64,000 bases of DNA, from assembly GCF_000317555.1 (NCBI RefSeq), contig NC_019745.1:3658001-3722000 (forward strand). Reading direction: 5' to 3'. The stretch's first letter is position 1. Each line of letters begins with the position of its first letter. The position numbers were made by a program, and so were the translations under genes. Of this stretch, positions 26,989-35,319 are shown in pieces. Source of the DNA: Gloeocapsa sp. PCC 7428 (GTDB lineage Bacteria > Cyanobacteriota > Cyanobacteriia > Cyanobacteriales > Chroococcidiopsidaceae). The notes under the pieces were generated by a model. That model saw only the letters and a program-made list of their open reading frames with translations. It was not told where the DNA came from and searched no databases.

Positions 26989-27618
26989 TTATTTCTCATA
27001 AACACATCGCGTGAAATTCGGTTCTACCACGTTAGGGAAACTCTCAAAATTGCGTCGTACCCAATCCATTCCTACTTCGTTGTTGAGCTTAATATGCTGT
27101 GGCGTATCAGCATAGAGTTTACCCAAAATCTCAGCATCTTGCTTAACAACCACTTCAGCAAGAGGTAAAAAATTCTTTTTAATGAGATGCGCAAACAAAT
27201 TGTGGATTTTTGCAAACATGAGAACATAAGTACGAGTTCTGTTTGGTGCTTCTGGAACAAATAAATGACACTCTCTGATACTCGCAATGGGACTTTCAGC
27301 ATGGACAATTACCAAAGATGGAAAATAGTTTTCTAAATGCACTTGGAGGGTCTTTGGTAAAACGAGCAGCGTAGGATTTTTAAGGATGTCATGTAGTTTA
27401 GGTGGCTTTCGCGGCATATCAAAATAGGCGTGCGAGTGATGTCCATTGTCAAGAAATTGCTTAAACTGTACTTGTTCAATTTCAAATAATGGGCGATGCG
27501 TACCATTTTGATGGTTGTAGTCATGCATATTGAGCAGCATAGTGAGGAGATTTGTTTTAACGCTAAACTCCCCTGTATCACCAATTAATTCATATTCACT
27601 TGCTGTTTGATTTAGCAT
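26989..27618 (-). CDS. Rieske-type oxygenase catalytic domain lacking the Rieske [2Fe-2S] domain (probable truncated gene)
   Basis: A 209-residue protein. The N-terminal stretch NMHDYNHQNGTH (residues 30-41) fits the NxxDxxHx4H pattern by which Rieske non-heme iron oxygenases bind mononuclear iron. KQDAEILG near residue 161 could supply the third (Asp) ligand, and GMDWVRRNFES is a recurring C-terminal pattern. Complete members have about 350 residues and a Rieske CxH...CxxH domain before this part; none is found in any frame upstream. Without its electron-delivering cluster the protein probably cannot turn over alone. It is either a decayed gene or works with a separate Rieske partner. The family call is from motifs only. 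Confidence 0.6.
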   Translation of the reverse strand: MLNQTASEYELIGDTGEFSVKTNLLTMLLNMHDYNHQNGTHRPLFEIEQVQFKQFLDNGHHSHAYFDMPRKPPKLHDILKNPTLLVLPKTLQVHLENYFPSLVIVHAESPIASIRECHLFVPEAPNRTRTYVLMFAKIHNLFAHLIKKNFLPLAEVVVKQDAEILGKLYADTPQHIKLNNEVGMDWVRRNFESFPNVVEPNFTRCVYEK

Positions 27619-27621
27619 TTA

Positions 27622-27717
27622 ATGCCAGAAATTGATCGCCTCAGCCCAGAAATTGTAGAAAAGCACACCAAAGCAGCGATTGAGTTTATCTTAGCAGGTG
27701 TGAAGAAAACGCCGTGA
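27622..27717 (+). pseudogene. possible 3' remnant of a truncated gene
   Basis: A 31-codon frame MPEIDRLSPEIV...FILAGVKKTP followed by a stop. It begins four bases from the truncated oxygenase start and reads away from it. The amphipathic helical pattern could be the last helix of a regulator such as TetR, but this is a guess. It has no Shine-Dalgarno site. Two gene ends meeting here suggest a deletion joint. Confidence 0.3.
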
Positions 27718-27789
27718 ATCAAAGATGACTTGTGCGATTTCCATTGCCAAGCTCATAAGATAAATATGTAGGCTTTATTGTTGATATCA

Positions 27790-28062
27790 ATGCCTAAAAA
27801 AGACAAAGATACTACACTTACCGGAGAAGCACTCGTCAAAGAAGTTTGCCGACGGATTCGCGTGGCGAGAAGTTATTGGGATGCGCACAATAATGCTGCT
27901 TGTCGTCACGAACGCGATCGCGCATTGCAACTGTACAATACTCTTACTAAAGAACAGAAAGACCAAATTCCCCAGGTGTTGCGAGTTTGGCTGCGTTACC
28001 GTAGTGAAAAATATTTTGGCGCACACCGCACTCCACCACAGCGTAAAAAAAGTAAAAACTGA
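27790..28062 (+). CDS. conserved small protein of unknown function
   Basis: 90 residues starting MPKKDKDTTLTGEALVKEV. It is helical and basic with a KKSKN tail. The central RVARSYWDAHNNAACRHERDRA helix looks structured, and HIP1 bases lie inside the coding sequence as in neighbouring genes, supporting real coding. The frame is also open from a TTG at 27778, but the ATG at 27790 is preferred. I do not recognise the family. The next gene starts 90 bp on. Confidence 0.55.
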   Translation: MPKKDKDTTLTGEALVKEVCRRIRVARSYWDAHNNAACRHERDRALQLYNTLTKEQKDQIPQVLRVWLRYRSEKYFGAHRTPPQRKKSKN

Positions 28063-28152
28063 TTGACTTATTTGGCAGCTGACGATTGCATAACTTTGGA
28101 ATATCGTTGAATAATCAACATTTTCTAATTATGTAGTTTGTTGGCTGGCATC

Positions 28153-29037
28153 ATGAATACTTCTATTAAGCGAATAAGTCGTTATTTTATTCTTTCAACT
28201 TTATTAGCTTTTACGAGTCCAGTACTTGCTAAAACTCAGATTGAAATTGATTATGATACAACTTCGTTCAAGGATGAGAAATTAAAAGCTGGAAACGTAG
28301 AAGTAGCTGTCAGCTACGACAGGAAAGAAGAGTTCGACGACATTGATAACTTGCGATACCAAATTTTATATAATGGTATTTCGCAACTAACCGCTAGTAC
28401 TTATACTCGATTGACTGGTGGCGTTTTTCTCCAGGACTTAGACGGAAATAGAGTAGCTGAAGTCGTTGTGAGAACATTTAGCGGTGGCGCGCACTGCTGT
28501 ACTAATTATACTATTTATACGCGTCAAAATAATCAATTCGTTAAAACTGAAACAGGCTTTCTTGATGGAATTGGTGGTAATTTTCAAGATTTAAATGGAG
28601 ATGGAAAAACTGAATTTATCACTATTGATAACTCATTTCTTTATGCTTTTAGTTCTTACGCTGGTTCGTTCGCGCCATCGCGAATTTACACATTTACAAA
28701 TGGTAAGTTTAATAACGTAACTCGTCGATATCCTCAGCACCTCAAATCACGTGCTTGGGAGATGTATCAAGCATTTCTCCAAAGTAAAAAAGAACAATAC
28801 GAAGTGAATGGAATTTTAGCAGGATATGTAGCACAAAAGGCACTTTTAGGCGAATATGAAGAAGGCTGGAAATTCATGCTTGCTAACTACGATCGCACAT
28901 CAGACTGGGGCTTGGCTATCTATCAAGAAAATCGAGAAATTGGTAAATATCCTAATTTTCCGACGGCTTTAAGAGCGTTTTTAATTCAACAAGGTTATTT
29001 GGATAAAAATGGTAAACCTAAGATGCCTTCCGACTGA
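28153..29037 (+). CDS. secreted protein with calcium-binding-like DxNxDG motif, unknown function
   Basis: About 294 residues from ATG 28153 (MNTSIKRISR); the frame is open 15 bp upstream from a TTG. An N-terminal signal peptide (YFILSTLLAFTSPVLAKTQ, cleavage after LAKT or VLA) is clear. The middle contains FLQDLDGNRVAEVVVRTFSGGAHCCTNYTIY and NFQDLNGDGKTEFI, FG-GAP/VCBS-like loops that often bind calcium. The CC pair may be disulfide-bonded. The C-terminal third is helical (LKSRAWEMYQAFLQS). It resembles cyanobacterial periplasmic proteins of unknown role. The last codons and the stop come from an interspersed repeat (29030-29043). Confidence 0.7.
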   Translation: MNTSIKRISRYFILSTLLAFTSPVLAKTQIEIDYDTTSFKDEKLKAGNVEVAVSYDRKEEFDDIDNLRYQILYNGISQLTASTYTRLTGGVFLQDLDGNRVAEVVVRTFSGGAHCCTNYTIYTRQNNQFVKTETGFLDGIGGNFQDLNGDGKTEFITIDNSFLYAFSSYAGSFAPSRIYTFTNGKFNNVTRRYPQHLKSRAWEMYQAFLQSKKEQYEVNGILAGYVAQKALLGEYEEGWKFMLANYDRTSDWGLAIYQENREIGKYPNFPTALRAFLIQQGYLDKNGKPKMPSD

Positions 29038-29150
29038 AGTCGGGGCTATCTAGGCAAAGTGTACCTTCGTACACTAAAACAAGATTGTTGAGCGTAGTCC
29101 ACGGAGGTAGACTTTCTTTATATTGAGCGGCGAATTCATTCGCAAGGCTT
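29024..29150. repeat. interspersed multi-hairpin element
   Basis: A run of at least four small inverted repeats: CCGACT-GA-AGTCGG (29030-29043), AGTGTAC-cttc-GTACACT (29058-29075), an imperfect AGTCCACGGAGGTAGACT (about 29096-29113) and GCGAAT-TC-ATTCGC (29130-29143). This arrangement, with a GGGGCTATCTAGGCAAAG spacer, resembles a repeat family seen between genes in several large cyanobacterial genomes. The first hairpin overlaps the stop codon of the upstream gene. Confidence 0.6.
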
Positions 29151-29156
29151 TCGCGT

Positions 29157-30338
29157 TTATAGTGCTAATACAGTCACTTTATCCGTTGCTTCCCACGGTA
29201 AATGCAAGTCCATTCTGCCAACATGACCATAAGCAGCAAGTTTTGTATAAAATCCACCAGGGGTAAGTGCAGGGAGAAAGCGTAATTTGAAGTTACGCAC
29301 GATCGCCGCTAAGCGAAAATCAAAATGCTTTGCTAAAAGTGTTGTCAATTCAGAATCAGAGATTTTACCTGTGCCAAACGTTTCGACTTGAATACTGACT
29401 GGGCGAGCAAGTCCGATAGAATAACTTAGCTGAACTTCACACTCATCTGCTAAATTTGCTGCTACGATATTTTTTGCAGCATACCGTGCCATATATGCCC
29501 CAACTCGGTCAATGCGGATGGGGTCTTTACCACTCAACGCTGCACCGCTATGCTTTGAGTATTCGCCATACGTATCAATAGCATTCTTTCTCCCTGTTAA
29601 TCCAGCGTGAACGTAAGGACCACCTGTGATAAATAAACCTTCAGGATTGATAAAAATTCGCGTCGCAGGATCAGGGCGAATATCTTCATCAGCAAATACC
29701 CTGTCAATGACGGTTTGGCGAATGTCATCTTGTAATTGTGCTAAATCCGGTTTGGTATCGTTTTGACTCGCAACAATGGTGATGCTGTGAATGCGATTGG
29801 GTTTGCGATCGCGGTATTCAACTCCGACTTGAACTTTACCATCAGGTGCTAAGTAGGGAAGAATTTGTTTAACACTACTCAATTGCTTTGCAAGTTTGTG
29901 CGCTAGCCAAATTGGTAATGGCATCAAAGCCGAAGTTTGTTTGCAAGCAAAGCCAAACACCGTAGCTTGGTTTTTGACTGGAATTTGCTCAATGTCTGCA
30001 TCCGATAACTGATTTTCATCAAAATGATACAGGCGATCGCACGGTAATTCTTTGAGGCTAGTTAAAATACTACACGTTTTTGCATTAAATGCAGGTTGGT
30101 CGTATCCGACTTGTGCAATCACTTGGCGGGCAATATCGGTAAAATCAACGTTTGTGTTGGGTTCAAATCGCGCCGCGATAAAAACAATTGCGGTAGAAAC
30201 GGCACATTCAGTGATCACTCGCGCAAGAGGATCTTGCTGCAAAAAGCGATCGACAATCGCGTCGCTAATGCGATCGCAGAGTTTATCAGGATGTCCCTCG
30301 GTAACAGATTCGGAGGTAAACATGAAATCCTGTTTCAT
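29157..30338 (-). CDS. divergent methionine adenosyltransferase (MetK paralogue)
   Basis: A 393-residue member of the S-adenosylmethionine synthetase family. The N-terminus FMFTSESVTEGHPDKLCDRISDAI, later AGLTGRKNAIDTYGEYS and SGAALSGKDPIRIDR, and the C-terminal LPWEATDK are recognisable. The normally near-invariant GAGDQG loop reads PVKNQA (about residues 120-125), so the Asp of the GDQG motif is Asn here. The protein is therefore unlikely to be the housekeeping SAM synthetase and may use another nucleotide or substrate. Its ATG overlaps the stop of the P-type ATPase gene by four bases, so the two are coupled. The main metK is presumably elsewhere on the chromosome. Confidence 0.75.
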   Translation of the reverse strand: MKQDFMFTSESVTEGHPDKLCDRISDAIVDRFLQQDPLARVITECAVSTAIVFIAARFEPNTNVDFTDIARQVIAQVGYDQPAFNAKTCSILTSLKELPCDRLYHFDENQLSDADIEQIPVKNQATVFGFACKQTSALMPLPIWLAHKLAKQLSSVKQILPYLAPDGKVQVGVEYRDRKPNRIHSITIVASQNDTKPDLAQLQDDIRQTVIDRVFADEDIRPDPATRIFINPEGLFITGGPYVHAGLTGRKNAIDTYGEYSKHSGAALSGKDPIRIDRVGAYMARYAAKNIVAANLADECEVQLSYSIGLARPVSIQVETFGTGKISDSELTTLLAKHFDFRLAAIVRNFKLRFLPALTPGGFYTKLAAYGHVGRMDLHLPWEATDKVTVLAL

Positions 30339-33208
30339 TGCTGTGTACCCTGATTCTTTGTACTTTCATTAACAACTAAAGGAAACACCGCACTACTGGT
30401 GATAACGAGTAAATCCCAGCCATCCAACGGTGTAAGTTTTAACAAATTGCGCAATCCAGGGGCTAAGACAAGGAACTGTAAAGCCAGCGAGCCGCCTAAC
30501 GCTAGATTAAGATAATGATTCGGTGGGATGTCATCAAAGATGCTACGTTCAGTACGGCAACTGAGCGAGTGCAAAAGTTGTCCTAGCGTTAAGCTCATAA
30601 AAGCGATCGTACTTGCCTGCGTTCCGATACCATAACGAGCAATTCCGTAGGCATACGCGGCTAGAGTACTACCAGATAATGTTGTCGATTCAAACAGAAT
30701 TCTTTGAAAATCGGAAGCTTTAACAATTGGCTCATCAGGGCTACGTGGCGGTTTTTGTAAAATATCAGGTTCCGCAGGTTCTAGCGCCAAAGCAAGCGCG
30801 GGAAAGATATCTGTGACTAAATTGAGCCATAAAAGTTGCAGTGCATTTAAAGGTTGTCCAAAACCTCCGGCTGTTGCGATCGCCATAACGATAATTTCGC
30901 TGAGGTTTGTCGCGAGCAAAAAATGCACAGCTTTGCGGATATTGTTGTAGATTGTCCGCCCTTGGCTCACCGCAACAATCATTGTTTCGAGATTGTTGTC
31001 TTCTAAGATAATATCTGCAACTTCTCGCGCCGCATCGGTTCCGGCTTTTCCCATCGCAATGCCGACATTCGCAGCTTTTAAAGCAGGTGCGTCGTTAATT
31101 CCATCACCTGTCATGGCGACAACTTTGCCTACAGCTTGTAGCGCTTGAACGATTTGCAGTTTATTGGCGGGGCTAATTCGCGCAAAGATATCGACTTTAT
31201 CGCACAAAGCTTGCAGCGCCTCGCGGTTAATATTAACTAGATCTTGGGCGTCTAAAATTTGGATTTGGTCGTTGCGAGTTAATTGTAATTCTTTACCAAT
31301 GGCGTAAGCTGTGGGACTTTGATCGCCAGTAATCATGACTGTATCAATCCCTGCTTGATGGAATTGCGCAATTAATTCTTTAACACCATGACGTACCGGA
31401 TCTGCCATACCGATTAACCCTAACCAGGTTAACTCGGTACTGTCGTACCCGTAAGCGACTCCTAGCACGCGTAAAGCTTTACCCGCCATGCGATCGTTTT
31501 CTAGCGCGATCGCCAGTCGTTGTGCATCAGTAAGTGGCACTCGTTCGCCATCATTTAGCCGCCAACGACACAAATCAAGAACTTCTACAGGGCTACCTTT
31601 AACCGCAAGTAGGGGCTGTTGATGATGCTGATGTTGCGTCATCATATAATTGCGATTTTCTGCACGCGGCTGAGTTTCAATTAAGGGATACTGTTCGCGG
31701 AGTGCTAAAACATCAACACCAGCGGCGATCGCCATATAAACTAAAGCATTCTCAGTTGCTGAACCGGTGACGACATATTCGCCATTGTCATCGCGCGTGA
31801 CGGCGCTTTCATTACATAAAACTGCGATCTGAATCAGTTTAAGCGTGCCAGCATCTGCTACATCAAAATATCCATCTACCAAAGAAATTAATTTTGTGTC
31901 GGTGTGAATTTCGACAACGGACATTTGGTTTTTCGTAATTGTCCCTGTTTTATCAAGGCAGATTTTTTGCACTGCCCCCAAAGCTTCAACAGCGTTCAAA
32001 CTGCGCACAAGAACTTTATGCTTGCGCATCTCTTGAATACCTAGCGCCAAAATTGTCGTTGCGATCGTCGGTAAACCTTCAGGAACAGCCGCGACAGCGA
32101 GTGATATTGACGTTTTGAGCATTTGTAGCAAACCGTAGCCGCGCAGCCATCCCGCAGCAAAGACGAGGGCGCAAACTCCACCCGCAAGCATGACAAGTTG
32201 CGAACCAACTTCATCAAGTTGTCGCGCTAAGGGCGTTGTTTGAATGGAAGTTTCACCGATCATCGCCTGAATTTTACCGATTTCGGTAAACTTACCTGTC
32301 GCCACAACGACTCCTAAACCTTGTCCCCCAAGCACTAACGTTCCTTTGTAAGCCATGTTGATGCGATCGCCCAAGGAAATATCAGCAGCAATGAGTGATG
32401 CGGTACTTTTGCTCACGGGTAAGCTTTCGCCGGTGAGTGCAGATTCATCAATAGTCAGGTTTTCTGTTACAATCAGTCGCGCGTCAGCCGCAACATAATT
32501 TCCCGCTTTGAGAACTAAAATGTCTCCTGGAACAACTTCTGCCGTGCTAATTTCGACGATTTGGCGATCGCGTAAGACAAAAGTTAACGGGCGATCGCGG
32601 CTTTTGAGCGAATGAATAATTTTTTCCGACTGGCTTTCGGTAACATAACCAATTGCGGCGTTAATCCCAACAACACCCATAATTACCAGCGCATCTGCAA
32701 CGCCTCCCGTCGCAACTGATAACCCTGCTGCAATACACAGTAAACCCACGGGTAACGATTGAAACTGCTCAAGCAGAATACTCCATTCTGAGCGGGTTGC
32801 GGTTTTTGGTAACGTGTTTGCGCCGTATTTTTGTAAATTTTGGTTTGCAACTACCTGAGTTAATCCAGTGTCTGATGTTTGCAACTCTGCTAAAACAGCA
32901 TCAATGTCGAGTGCATACCAATCGAAAATTTTCTGTGAATTGCTACTTAATTCTTGAAGAGTTACGGCGTGTGGGTTGTAAGTTTGGACAATTTCTGTAA
33001 TGAACTTTTCTACTTCATCAGTGCTGAGAGCTAATTCAAACCGAACTAAAATGTTACCGGTTAAAACGTTTGCATTAGCACTAACGATGCCCGATCGCTG
33101 AGATAAATGAAATTCTAGATGCTGTTTGAGTTCTGCACAGCGATAAAGCTTTTCAACACGATATCTTGCTCTGCCTGGAACTGCGGTGTGTAGTGCTTGA
33201 ATCACCAT
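30335..33208 (-). CDS. P-type cation-transporting ATPase (P2A/Ca2+-type) with HMA-like N-terminal domain
   Basis: 957 residues. An HMA_2-like domain (about 1-75, TAVPGRARYRVEKLYRC) precedes a cation-ATPase N-terminal domain (YGANTLPKTATRSEWSILLEQF). The actuator TGES lies at 259-262. The phosphorylation site is CLDKTGT with Asp 419. GDGINDAPALKAANVGIAMG marks the P domain. Membrane ion-site motifs are AVPEGLP (about 374-380) and LWLNLVTDIFPALAL, as in SERCA-type Ca2+/Mn2+ pumps. It would export calcium or manganese from the cytoplasm. It lacks the CPC motif of copper ATPases. It heads a compact cluster with the DUF5132-like protein upstream and the MetK paralogue downstream, overlapping by four bases. 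Confidence 0.88.
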   Translation of the reverse strand: MVIQALHTAVPGRARYRVEKLYRCAELKQHLEFHLSQRSGIVSANANVLTGNILVRFELALSTDEVEKFITEIVQTYNPHAVTLQELSSNSQKIFDWYALDIDAVLAELQTSDTGLTQVVANQNLQKYGANTLPKTATRSEWSILLEQFQSLPVGLLCIAAGLSVATGGVADALVIMGVVGINAAIGYVTESQSEKIIHSLKSRDRPLTFVLRDRQIVEISTAEVVPGDILVLKAGNYVAADARLIVTENLTIDESALTGESLPVSKSTASLIAADISLGDRINMAYKGTLVLGGQGLGVVVATGKFTEIGKIQAMIGETSIQTTPLARQLDEVGSQLVMLAGGVCALVFAAGWLRGYGLLQMLKTSISLAVAAVPEGLPTIATTILALGIQEMRKHKVLVRSLNAVEALGAVQKICLDKTGTITKNQMSVVEIHTDTKLISLVDGYFDVADAGTLKLIQIAVLCNESAVTRDDNGEYVVTGSATENALVYMAIAAGVDVLALREQYPLIETQPRAENRNYMMTQHQHHQQPLLAVKGSPVEVLDLCRWRLNDGERVPLTDAQRLAIALENDRMAGKALRVLGVAYGYDSTELTWLGLIGMADPVRHGVKELIAQFHQAGIDTVMITGDQSPTAYAIGKELQLTRNDQIQILDAQDLVNINREALQALCDKVDIFARISPANKLQIVQALQAVGKVVAMTGDGINDAPALKAANVGIAMGKAGTDAAREVADIILEDNNLETMIVAVSQGRTIYNNIRKAVHFLLATNLSEIIVMAIATAGGFGQPLNALQLLWLNLVTDIFPALALALEPAEPDILQKPPRSPDEPIVKASDFQRILFESTTLSGSTLAAYAYGIARYGIGTQASTIAFMSLTLGQLLHSLSCRTERSIFDDIPPNHYLNLALGGSLALQFLVLAPGLRNLLKLTPLDGWDLLVITSSAVFPLVVNESTKNQGTQQ

Positions 33209-33214
33209 TGCCTC

Positions 33215-33736
33215 TTATTCTAGCGATCGCGGTGTTGGCGTTTCGTTGAGTTTTGTGAAACTATCAAAGGCATACCAGGCTAAGACGTACCAAGGAATTT
33301 CTTCAATTTGTAAGCCTTTGGTGAGGAGTTGGCGTAAGGCGATCGCGCTGAGTCCTAGTGGTAGTAATAATCGTAAATCAGCGACACCATTTGTCATTTC
33401 TTTTACTTGCGCGTTGAACTCAGTAAAGACATCAATAATATACTCACTAGCCCCTGAGTTATTTTGCCTAAATACGCTATTCTCTGAACTTGTTCCAGCT
33501 TCGCGTCGAGTCACTAATTCTGTCCTTGCTTCCGCAACTAAATCGGCTAATATCTCTTCTATTTGTGCCGTTTTTTCCTGTACTTTTTCTGCTAAAATTA
33601 TGCTTTCTCTCAGAACAGATTGAGTTAAAGGATGGCTCAATATTGTTGCAGCAGGAAAGATAATAGGCGCGAGAACAACTGCGGTTAAACCTTTAATAAC
33701 TTCCGTTGCTTCAATTTCTAAGTCTTGTGATGACAT
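33215..33736 (-). CDS. DUF5132-like small membrane-associated protein
   Basis: A 173-residue protein. The N-terminus (VIKGLTAVVLAPIIFPAATILSHPLTQ) holds a hydrophobic segment, followed by a helical EKTAQIEEILADLVAEARTE typical of DUF5132 proteins, and a second hydrophobic stretch (LRLLLPLGLSAIALRQLLTKG). DUF5132 members often lie next to HMA-domain P-type ATPases, as here, with only six bases separating the two genes. It probably supports the pump at the membrane, but its function is unknown. It has an acidic/Ser-rich middle (EAGTSSENSVFRQNNSG). Confidence 0.65.
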   Translation of the reverse strand: MSSQDLEIEATEVIKGLTAVVLAPIIFPAATILSHPLTQSVLRESIILAEKVQEKTAQIEEILADLVAEARTELVTRREAGTSSENSVFRQNNSGASEYIIDVFTEFNAQVKEMTNGVADLRLLLPLGLSAIALRQLLTKGLQIEEIPWYVLAWYAFDSFTKLNETPTPRSLE

Positions 33737-33757
33737 TAATTAATCCCTTTGATTCGA

Positions 33758-34114
33758 TTAGCCAAACCAATTAGAGGGTGTAAATCCTGAATTTGTTCCT
33801 GAAGGTATATGATGATATACATATTCAGCATATTTTTCAATCAGATAATGAATTCCTTCATGAATGTACGCTTCTCTTTCTTTTTTTTGCTCTGGTTTAT
33901 AGTACATATTTTTAAAATCTATACGTTGCTGTTTTTCCTCATCAACCACCACATACAAACTAAAAACTCTACTCAAAACATAAGCAATCAGTTCTTGACG
34001 TAAGTCAGGATTAGCAAAAGCTTGTTGATAAGGATGATGTGGATATTGATTAAGGGCAAATTCAATCTCCTCTACTAGAATTGGTAAAGTTAAATTCACA
34101 ATTGTTTTAGTCAT
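33758..34114 (-). CDS. conserved 118-residue protein of the P-type ATPase cluster
   Basis: A soluble, mostly helical protein (PILVEEIEFALNQYPHHPYQ, then PDLRQELIAYVLSRVFSLY, and a conserved EAYIHEGIHYLIEKYAEYVYHH). I do not recognise the family with confidence; a distant ComFB-like fold is possible but the cysteines expected of that family are absent. It ends 21 bp before the DUF5132-like gene on the same strand and is probably co-transcribed with it, the ATPase and the MetK paralogue. Confidence 0.65.
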   Translation of the reverse strand: MTKTIVNLTLPILVEEIEFALNQYPHHPYQQAFANPDLRQELIAYVLSRVFSLYVVVDEEKQQRIDFKNMYYKPEQKKEREAYIHEGIHYLIEKYAEYVYHHIPSGTNSGFTPSNWFG

Positions 34115-34325
34115 TGGTTGTTTCCTTTATCTACCCTTTAATACTTAATTATTTTGTAGGTTTCCTAAAGTCGAGATATATTCAGCATGAAACAAGCTAA
34201 GTTTTTACAAACTGTAGCTAATGGCTCGAATTTTTAGATATGTCATGCGTAGTCTATGCTGTAAGTTTCTATCAAACTTACATCAAGTTATATCTATTTA
34301 TGCAGACTAATTTGCAGAAACGACT

Positions 34326-34505
34326 TCACCAATCATGTCTTTTCTTATCATCAGCAGGTTCTCCTTCAAAAGGTTGAACCCCAGTAGTAGGATAGCGATC
34401 TTCACTTGGACTAAAAATTCTACTAACTGCTTCCCAGATATATTGAACTAATCGTACAGGAGCGAGAAGTATGTTTTGCAAAAGTCCAATTTTGTTGTTA
34501 GACAT
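34326..34505 (-). CDS. 59-residue small protein with strong ribosome-binding site
   Basis: A minus-strand frame MSNNKIGLLQNIL...KKRHDW ending TGA at 34326. AAAGGAGGGATAAATT precedes the ATG, a strong Shine-Dalgarno site with good spacing. The first half has an amphipathic segment (LLQNILLAPVRLVQYIWEA) and the second half is charged and Pro-rich. It is too short for routine gene callers. It lies 211 bp upstream of the 118-residue gene and may be the first gene of the P-type ATPase cluster. The function is unknown. Confidence 0.65.
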   Translation of the reverse strand: MSNNKIGLLQNILLAPVRLVQYIWEAVSRIFSPSEDRYPTTGVQPFEGEPADDKKRHDW

Positions 34506-35016
34506 AATTTATCCCTCCTTTGCTTTACTTGAAAAACGAGGCTTGGAAAGATAGTATTTTTTAGGTTGTAGATGATGTAGTAATCCTAACTTGTTGATAA
34601 AAAGTCTCTTGATTTTCCCGTGTGTCCTATCTTACAAAAAGCTTCTGACGCATCTATGCGCATTGCAATATGATGTGACAACTCAGATAAAGGGTTCTAT
34701 CGACTTTCTGTTGTATTTCGTTGCTCATCACCTGACTCCTTAAACTTTTCCTTCCTCAGAGTGCTGACACTTTAAAGTTATGAAAACAATTTGAGGAACT
34801 TGTGAGCAAGTGATAACTTTGTCAGTTAATTTATATAAATTAGTGTAAATAAATATGTTTGTGTTGAATGTTGACAACAACTAGGGAAACTGCTTAATCA
34901 GCACAAAGGCTTTTTTGACAAGCAATTCCCCTCTTCTTAATCTCCTATTTTCTACTCCCCAACACCATCCACAGCCGATTTAGGAGAACCATTTGTTATA
35001 TTCAACCGCTGACTTA
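34506..35016. other. intergenic region (511 bp) upstream of the P-type ATPase cluster
   Basis: AT-rich. It contains one possible tiny minus-strand ORF with a Shine-Dalgarno site (34654-34728) and otherwise no stable hairpin, tRNA or credible ORF. It is a plausible site for the cluster promoter. The neighbouring gene at 35017-35319 points toward this region with its stop codon. Confidence 0.4.
34654..34728 (-). CDS. possible tiny ORF or gene relic (24 aa)
   Basis: AAGGAG followed by an eight-base gap, then ATG and a 24-codon frame starting MSNEIQQKVDRTLYL. It may be a leader peptide or the start of a decayed gene, since coding-like sequence continues in another frame (SEAFCKIGHTGKS) before stopping. 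Not recognised. Confidence 0.25.
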   Translation of the reverse strand: MSNEIQQKVDRTLYLSCHIILQCA

Positions 35017-35319
35017 TCAAGCTGCTGCTGAGTCATTAGTTATGCGGTTAGCTTGAGAACTTATACTTTCAGTATCTGTTTGTGCATAAGTCGCGACAGT
35101 TGTGAAATTAGTAGCAGTTGAATCAGGTTGAGATAGATATTGAACCCAATTTGATATTAAGTCCTCGACTACCCCTTTATGATCAGAAGTGCGATCGCAC
35201 GTTAATAACACTTTCAGTGTTGTTGTGTAAACATTGTCAAAAATTTCATATCCATAGCCAATGACTTTACCTATATGCCCTGTATTTTGATTAAAAACAT
35301 AGTCTCCGATACTAAACAT
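35017..35319 (-). CDS. hypothetical 100-residue protein
   Basis: The first half, MFSIGDYVFNQNTGHIGKVIGYGYEIF, followed by TTLKVLLTCDRTSDHKGVVEDLISNWVQY, looks like a small beta-barrel (SH3/KOW-like). The rest is Ser/Thr/Ala-rich and probably disordered. Not recognised. It is transcribed leftward, 281 bp from the next gene start on its right. Confidence 0.5.
   Translation of the reverse strand: MFSIGDYVFNQNTGHIGKVIGYGYEIFDNVYTTTLKVLLTCDRTSDHKGVVEDLISNWVQYLSQPDSTATNFTTVATYAQTDTESISSQANRITNDSAAA

Noticed and set aside
30339-30372. SAM riboswitch upstream of the MetK-like gene
   Set aside because: The gene starts inside the P-type ATPase coding sequence, so there is no leader; no riboswitch-like structure is evident.
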